Origin: Bdellovibrionales bacterium
GTDB taxonomy: Bacteria > Bdellovibrionota > UBA1018
Direction: 5' to 3'
Length of the DNA: 9,210 nucleotides
NCBI GenBank assembly: GCA_018968995.1
Contig: JAGWZD010000052.1
Location: 1 to 9,210 of the forward strand
The position numbers and the translations under genes were made by a program. The notes under the pieces are model-generated. The model did not search any database. It was given only the letters and a program-made list of their open reading frames with translations, and was not told where the DNA came from. Shown piece after piece: positions 7,593 to 9,210 of this stretch (position 1 is its first letter; every line of letters starts with the position of its first letter).

Positions 7593-8471
7593 TCAGCGTC
7601 GCCGTACCCCTTCATCTTGTTGAGCGTTAAGACGCGACTGTGCCGCCAAAACAACATTCCTCATCAACATAAAAATCGTAAGGGGTCCAACGCCACCGGG
7701 AACAGGAGACAGAGCGGCGGCCTTTTGAGCGACCTCATCGGAGCGCACGTCGCCGCACCAGGTGCCATCTGGGAGTTTATGAATGCCCACGTCGATGACC
7801 ACGGCGCCCGATTTGACATGGTCTCGGCCGATGAGCTGGGGGGATCCCGCAGCGACGAAAAGGAAGTCGGCTCGAGAAGTAAGTTCCGAGAGGTTTCGGG
7901 TTTTTCGGTGACAGTTAATGACGGTAGCGTCGGCATTGAGAAGCATGGCGGATAGAGGTTTACCGACAATGGGGCTTCTGCCCACAACGCATGCAACCTT
8001 TCCGGCGACAGTCAGGCCATAGTGAGAAAGCAGGGCCAAGATTCCAGTGGGGGTGCATGGAGCAAGCGTTGGTATTCCTAGAAGCAGGTTGCCCGCAAGA
8101 AGAGGGTGAAACGCATCCACATCTTTGAGCGGATGGATCCATCGCGCAACATCCGAGAGATCAAAAGAAGAGGGAAGCGGACGTTGAATCAGAATGCCGT
8201 CGACTTGATCATTTTGATTTAGACGTTCCACAAGTGAGCGGACCTCGTCCGCCGTTGCCCCCGAAGGAAATTCATGTAGAGCTTGAGACATTCCTAGATG
8301 CTGGGCCATTCGGCGTTTGTTGCGAACATAGAGGTGGCTAGCGGGATCGTTTCCCACAATAATGACCTCTAGACGCGGCGGGCGCCCCGCGCGCTTCTTG
8401 AATAGCGAAAGCTGCTCTTCAAGCGCTGAAGAGAGGGCTTCGACCACGGGTTTGCCGAGCAAGGAGAGCAT
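7593..8471 (-). CDS. folD: Methylene-THF dehydrogenase / methenyl-THF cyclohydrolase (FolD)
   Basis: Bifunctional cytoplasmic enzyme converting 5,10-methylene-THF to 10-formyl-THF with NADP+, directly downstream of the GcvT product. 292 residues, normal length. Motifs: NDPASHLYVRNK with Tyr48 and catalytic Lys52, DGILIQRPLP with Gln96, KDVDAFHP (116-123), PCTPTG (138-143), the dinucleotide loop GRSPIVGKPL (164-173), DVGIH (227-231) and PVPGGVGPLT (257-266). Catalytic residues are kept, but several flanking positions differ from the common family pattern (QRPLP for QLPLP, DVDAF for DVDGF, DVGIH for DVGIN). First gene of the folD-gcvT-gcvH operon. ATG at 8471 is preceded by GATTGAGAA, a weak ribosome binding site; the N-terminus aligns with the family without extension. 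It is divergent from flgF across about 194 nt. Confidence 0.96.
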   Translation of the reverse strand: MLSLLGKPVVEALSSALEEQLSLFKKRAGRPPRLEVIIVGNDPASHLYVRNKRRMAQHLGMSQALHEFPSGATADEVRSLVERLNQNDQVDGILIQRPLPSSFDLSDVARWIHPLKDVDAFHPLLAGNLLLGIPTLAPCTPTGILALLSHYGLTVAGKVACVVGRSPIVGKPLSAMLLNADATVINCHRKTRNLSELTSRADFLFVAAGSPQLIGRDHVKSGAVVIDVGIHKLPDGTWCGDVRSDEVAQKAAALSPVPGGVGPLTIFMLMRNVVLAAQSRLNAQQDEGVRRR

Positions 8472-8584
8472 TTCTCAATCTTTGTCATAGATGATCTGAG
8501 CCCTCAAGGATTGATGGGTTTGAGGTGGAAGGAATTGCCTGGCAAGTGGGCGCAATTTTCCTATCTCGGCAGAAAATACCGGCC

Positions 8585-8602
8585 CAGAATGAAAATATTC
8601 TG
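8585..8602. repeat. Inverted repeat upstream of the flgF promoter, possible operator
   Basis: CAGAAT and ATTCTG form perfect 6-bp arms around the 6-nt centre GAAAAT. The element is 18 bp long and sits 7 bp upstream of the -35 box of the flgF promoter. Its size and place would suit a dimeric regulator of flgF, folD or both, but there is no T tract for a terminator and no known operator is matched. Confidence 0.4.
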
Positions 8603-8609
8603 AAAATCC

Positions 8610-8636
8610 TTAAGTTTTTTTTCGGCATGCCGATTG
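8610..8636 (+). promoter_or_regulatory. Sigma-28 (FliA)-type promoter for flgF
   Basis: TTAAGTTT (8610-8617), then exactly 11 nt, then GCCGATTG (8629-8636). The enterobacterial FliA consensus is TAAAGTTT-N11-GCCGATAA, so 13 of 16 positions match with the correct spacing. A transcript would begin near 8643 and give a leader of about 20-25 nt that contains the flgF ribosome binding site. The flagellar gene directly downstream supports the call. The T8 tract (8615-8622) and the TCGGCATGCCGA palindrome (8622-8633) overlap this promoter. Confidence 0.8.
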
Positions 8637-8651
8637 CCTTTGTTCCCCTGA

Positions 8652-8660
8652 GAGGGGGAG
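8652..8660 (+). promoter_or_regulatory. Ribosome binding site that decides the flgF start
   Basis: GAGGGGGAG lies 5 nt before the GTG at 8666. An in-frame ATG at 8627 has no such site and lies inside the promoter spacer, and the GTG at 8660 overlaps the site itself. So GTG at 8666 is the preferred start. Confidence 0.75.
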
Positions 8661-8665
8661 TGTTC

Positions 8666-9210
8666 GTGGCGAGTGGTATTTGGACAGCAACATCAGGAGC
8701 GGCTGCTAGAGCCCAGGCAGTGGATGTCGTCGCCAATAATTTGGCGAACGCAGACACGATGGGCTTTAAGAAGGACGAGCTGACCTTCAAGGAGTATCTC
8801 GCGGCTAACGAGCGCGAGCATCTTGCTGTAGATATCCCTCGCGGTCCCGTAACCGACAAGGACCTCACTCCTCTTGATGGACGAGATCAATCTTTCGTTG
8901 TGGTTCACGGAACGAACACCAATTTTCGCCCGGGCAGCCTGCGAGTCACCAATCAGCAGCTGGATATGGCCGTAGACGGTCCGGGATTTTTTGAGGTCAG
9001 CACGCCCTCGGGGATTCGCTTTACGAGGCACGGAAGCTTCAAATTGTCCACGGATGGACGGTTAGTGACTTCCGAGGGATTCCCCGTGCTGTCGTCTCAA
9101 CCCGGGGGGATGGCCGCTCAAATCCCGAACACCGCGCAGCCACTCGCCAACGCTCAGCCGGGCCAAGGAGGGCCTGAGACTCAAGGAGGAGTCGCGGCTG
9201 GGCAGGGAGT
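8666..9210 (+). CDS. flgF: Flagellar basal-body rod protein FlgF, 3' end missing
   Basis: Proximal rod component of the flagellum, exported through the flagellar type III apparatus. 181 codons are visible and the gene continues past the right edge. The N-terminus (SGIWTATSGAAARAQ) and the rod/hook family motif VVANNLANADTMGFK (21-35) are clear, followed by LDMAVDGPGFFEV (99-111) and FTRHGSFKLSTDG (118-131), which fit the FlgF/FlgG family. FlgF is preferred over FlgG from the N-terminal wording and apparent first place in the transcript, and FlgG remains possible. From about residue 146 the sequence turns into a Gly/Gln/Pro/Ala-rich stretch where the family normally continues directly, which looks like a low-complexity insertion. 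The start GTG at 8666 is fixed by the ribosome binding site and the upstream sigma-28-type promoter. Confidence 0.9.
   Translation, partial: MASGIWTATSGAAARAQAVDVVANNLANADTMGFKKDELTFKEYLAANEREHLAVDIPRGPVTDKDLTPLDGRDQSFVVVHGTNTNFRPGSLRVTNQQLDMAVDGPGFFEVSTPSGIRFTRHGSFKLSTDGRLVTSEGFPVLSSQPGGMAAQIPNTAQPLANAQPGQGGPETQGGVAAGQG

Larger units (their letters stand above)
8472..8665. other. Divergent intergenic region between folD and flgF
   Basis: About 194 nt between two divergent starts. The flgF side holds a sigma-28-type promoter (8610-8636) and a Shine-Dalgarno sequence (8652-8660). An inverted repeat lies at 8585-8602. The folD side, read on the minus strand, can form a bulged stem (8561-8552 with 8538-8527). 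I found no convincing sigma-70 promoter for folD and no pattern of a glycine or tetrahydrofolate riboswitch. Confidence 0.7.

Noticed and set aside
8563..8570. A second sigma-28 -10 box (GCCGAGAT) pointing toward folD
   Set aside because: No TAAAGTTT-like -35 sequence lies 11 nt upstream on the minus strand.
8627..8629. In-frame ATG as a longer flgF start (13 extra residues)
   Set aside because: It sits in the spacer of the sigma-28-type promoter, lacks a Shine-Dalgarno sequence, and the added residues do not match the FlgF N-terminus.
8622..8633. 12-bp perfect palindrome TCGGCATGCCGA as an independent operator
   Set aside because: It overlaps the spacer and the start of the -10 box of the sigma-28-type promoter, which already explains much of its sequence. 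A repressor site cannot be excluded but has no separate support.
8472..8640. Tetrahydrofolate or glycine riboswitch upstream of folD (minus strand)
   Set aside because: Reading the minus strand, I found no match to the conserved cores of either class, only a simple bulged stem.
8485..9031. Minus-strand frames of 127 and 112 codons opposite flgF and the intergenic region
   Set aside because: The plus strand encodes clear rod-protein motifs here, and the minus-strand proteins show no recognisable features.

Overview
The window reads as ordinary chromosomal DNA (roughly 50-55 % GC by eye) of a flagellated, diderm (Gram-negative) bacterium. The combination of a class A penicillin-binding protein followed by a TonB-type protein, a rod gene flgF, Shine-Dalgarno-led genes and densely packed short operons would fit a Bdellovibrionota/deltaproteobacterium-like organism. 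That placement is inference from general resemblance, not from a marker gene. I see no insertion sequence, prophage, CRISPR array, tRNA or rRNA.

Layout. (1) 1-2792, plus strand: the 3' part of a PBP1A-type peptidoglycan synthase gene (5' end outside the window), then a single-membrane-span protein with a TonB C-terminal domain. (2) 2776-3153, minus strand: a small gene of unknown function whose 3' end overlaps the TonB-type gene tail to tail. (3) 3258-6089, plus strand: gcvP, the one-chain glycine decarboxylase. (4) 8471-6100, minus strand: a tight operon folD-gcvT-gcvH (gaps of 3 and 2 nt) that converges on gcvP with only 10 nt between the stop codons. (5) 8472-8665: an intergenic region shared with a divergent flagellar rod gene, flgF, which runs off the right edge. 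A well-formed sigma-28 (FliA)-type promoter lies in front of flgF.

How the genes work together. GcvP decarboxylates glycine and passes the aminomethyl group to the lipoyl arm of GcvH. GcvT releases ammonia and makes 5,10-methylene-tetrahydrofolate, and FolD oxidises this to 10-formyl-tetrahydrofolate. The window therefore encodes a glycine-to-one-carbon module, lacking only the L protein (dihydrolipoamide dehydrogenase). The PBP1A/TonB-type pair is an envelope module and flgF belongs to flagellar assembly.

I found no clear undescribed system. The points most worth a second look are the sigma-28 promoter that settles the flgF start, the inverted gcvP relative to folD-gcvT-gcvH, the TonB-type protein that keeps the Ser/His pair of proton-motive-force transducers beside a PBP1A gene, and the unknown 125-residue protein.
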